Source: Owenia fusiformis
Lineage: Eukaryota; Annelida; Polychaeta; Sabellida; Oweniidae
Direction: 5' to 3'
DNA: 64,000 nucleotides
NCBI GenBank assembly: GCA_903813345.2
Contig: CAIIXF020000008.1
Coordinates: 32,142,867 to 32,206,866 of the forward strand
Notes under the pieces: generated by a model
The model's database searches: none
What the model saw: only the letters and a program-made list of their open reading frames with translations
Told to the model about the DNA's origin: nothing
Translations under genes and position numbers: made by a program
Shown here: positions 63,861 to 64,000 of the stretch, one piece after another
How the letters are laid out: each line of letters begins with the position of its first letter
Numbering within the stretch: the first letter of the stretch is position 1

Positions 63861-64000
63861 GTAGGTTCAACTCCAACATCCCCAATTCACACTCTGAAAT
63901 CACAGTACCATACGGTACATTAAGAGTTTATGGTACCATTTGAGTTTGGTGCCACGCATTGTTCATAGGTGTCATATGGTACTGTTTTAGTCTACTGTAC

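Overview
This is a stretch of animal nuclear DNA. It is intron-rich and AT-rich, its coding blocks are short with GT/AG borders, and its introns are crowded with small inverted-repeat elements and minisatellites. Almost all of it lies inside one gene on the + strand: the ryanodine receptor (RyR), the calcium-release channel of the endoplasmic/sarcoplasmic reticulum. I read 49 constitutive exons plus several alternative ones. They encode about 2,720 residues, matching roughly residues 2,060 to 4,690 of the ~5,000-residue vertebrate protein. Both ends of the gene lie outside the window. The divergence from vertebrate RyR, the canonical EF-hands and the repeat types suggest a marine invertebrate (mollusc, brachiopod, hemichordate or similar); I cannot place it more closely.

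Layout: 1-7.8 kb, acidic linker and the second RIH/helical region (e1-e6). 7.8-18.8 kb, an 11-kb intron with a mariner-type element, several MITEs, a 2-kb inverted-repeat element and a complete nested minus-strand gene for a secreted PAN/apple + F-type-lectin protein. 18.8-24 kb, e7-e14 with RyR repeats 3 and 4 and a possible phosphorylation loop. 24-38 kb, the helical bridging solenoid (e15-e28). 38.2-44.6 kb, the calmodulin-binding exon (e29) followed by five tandem variant exons. 46-52.6 kb, core solenoid exons with the activating Ca2+-site residues. 53-56 kb, an EF-hand pair whose first hand has two alternative exons. 57-64 kb, the divergent luminal/cytosolic linker, S1, S2 and the start of the S2-S3 domain.

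The most interesting signal is how much alternative-splicing potential sits in this half of the gene. Five homologous exons, all phase 2 to 0 and 94-103 nt long, encode the segment right after the calmodulin-binding helix. The reading frame allows only one per transcript. A second exclusive pair encodes EF-hand 1. A 114-bp tandem duplication of acceptor plus exon start at e37 can insert exactly 38 residues in frame next to two Ca2+-site residues. Two more exons (e5 and e23) have tandem copies of their own acceptor and exon start upstream, acting as decoys. There are also two candidate in-frame cassette exons (69 and 27 nt). All exon calls come from conserved protein similarity, splice consensus and phase agreement read by eye. 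No transcript data were available.
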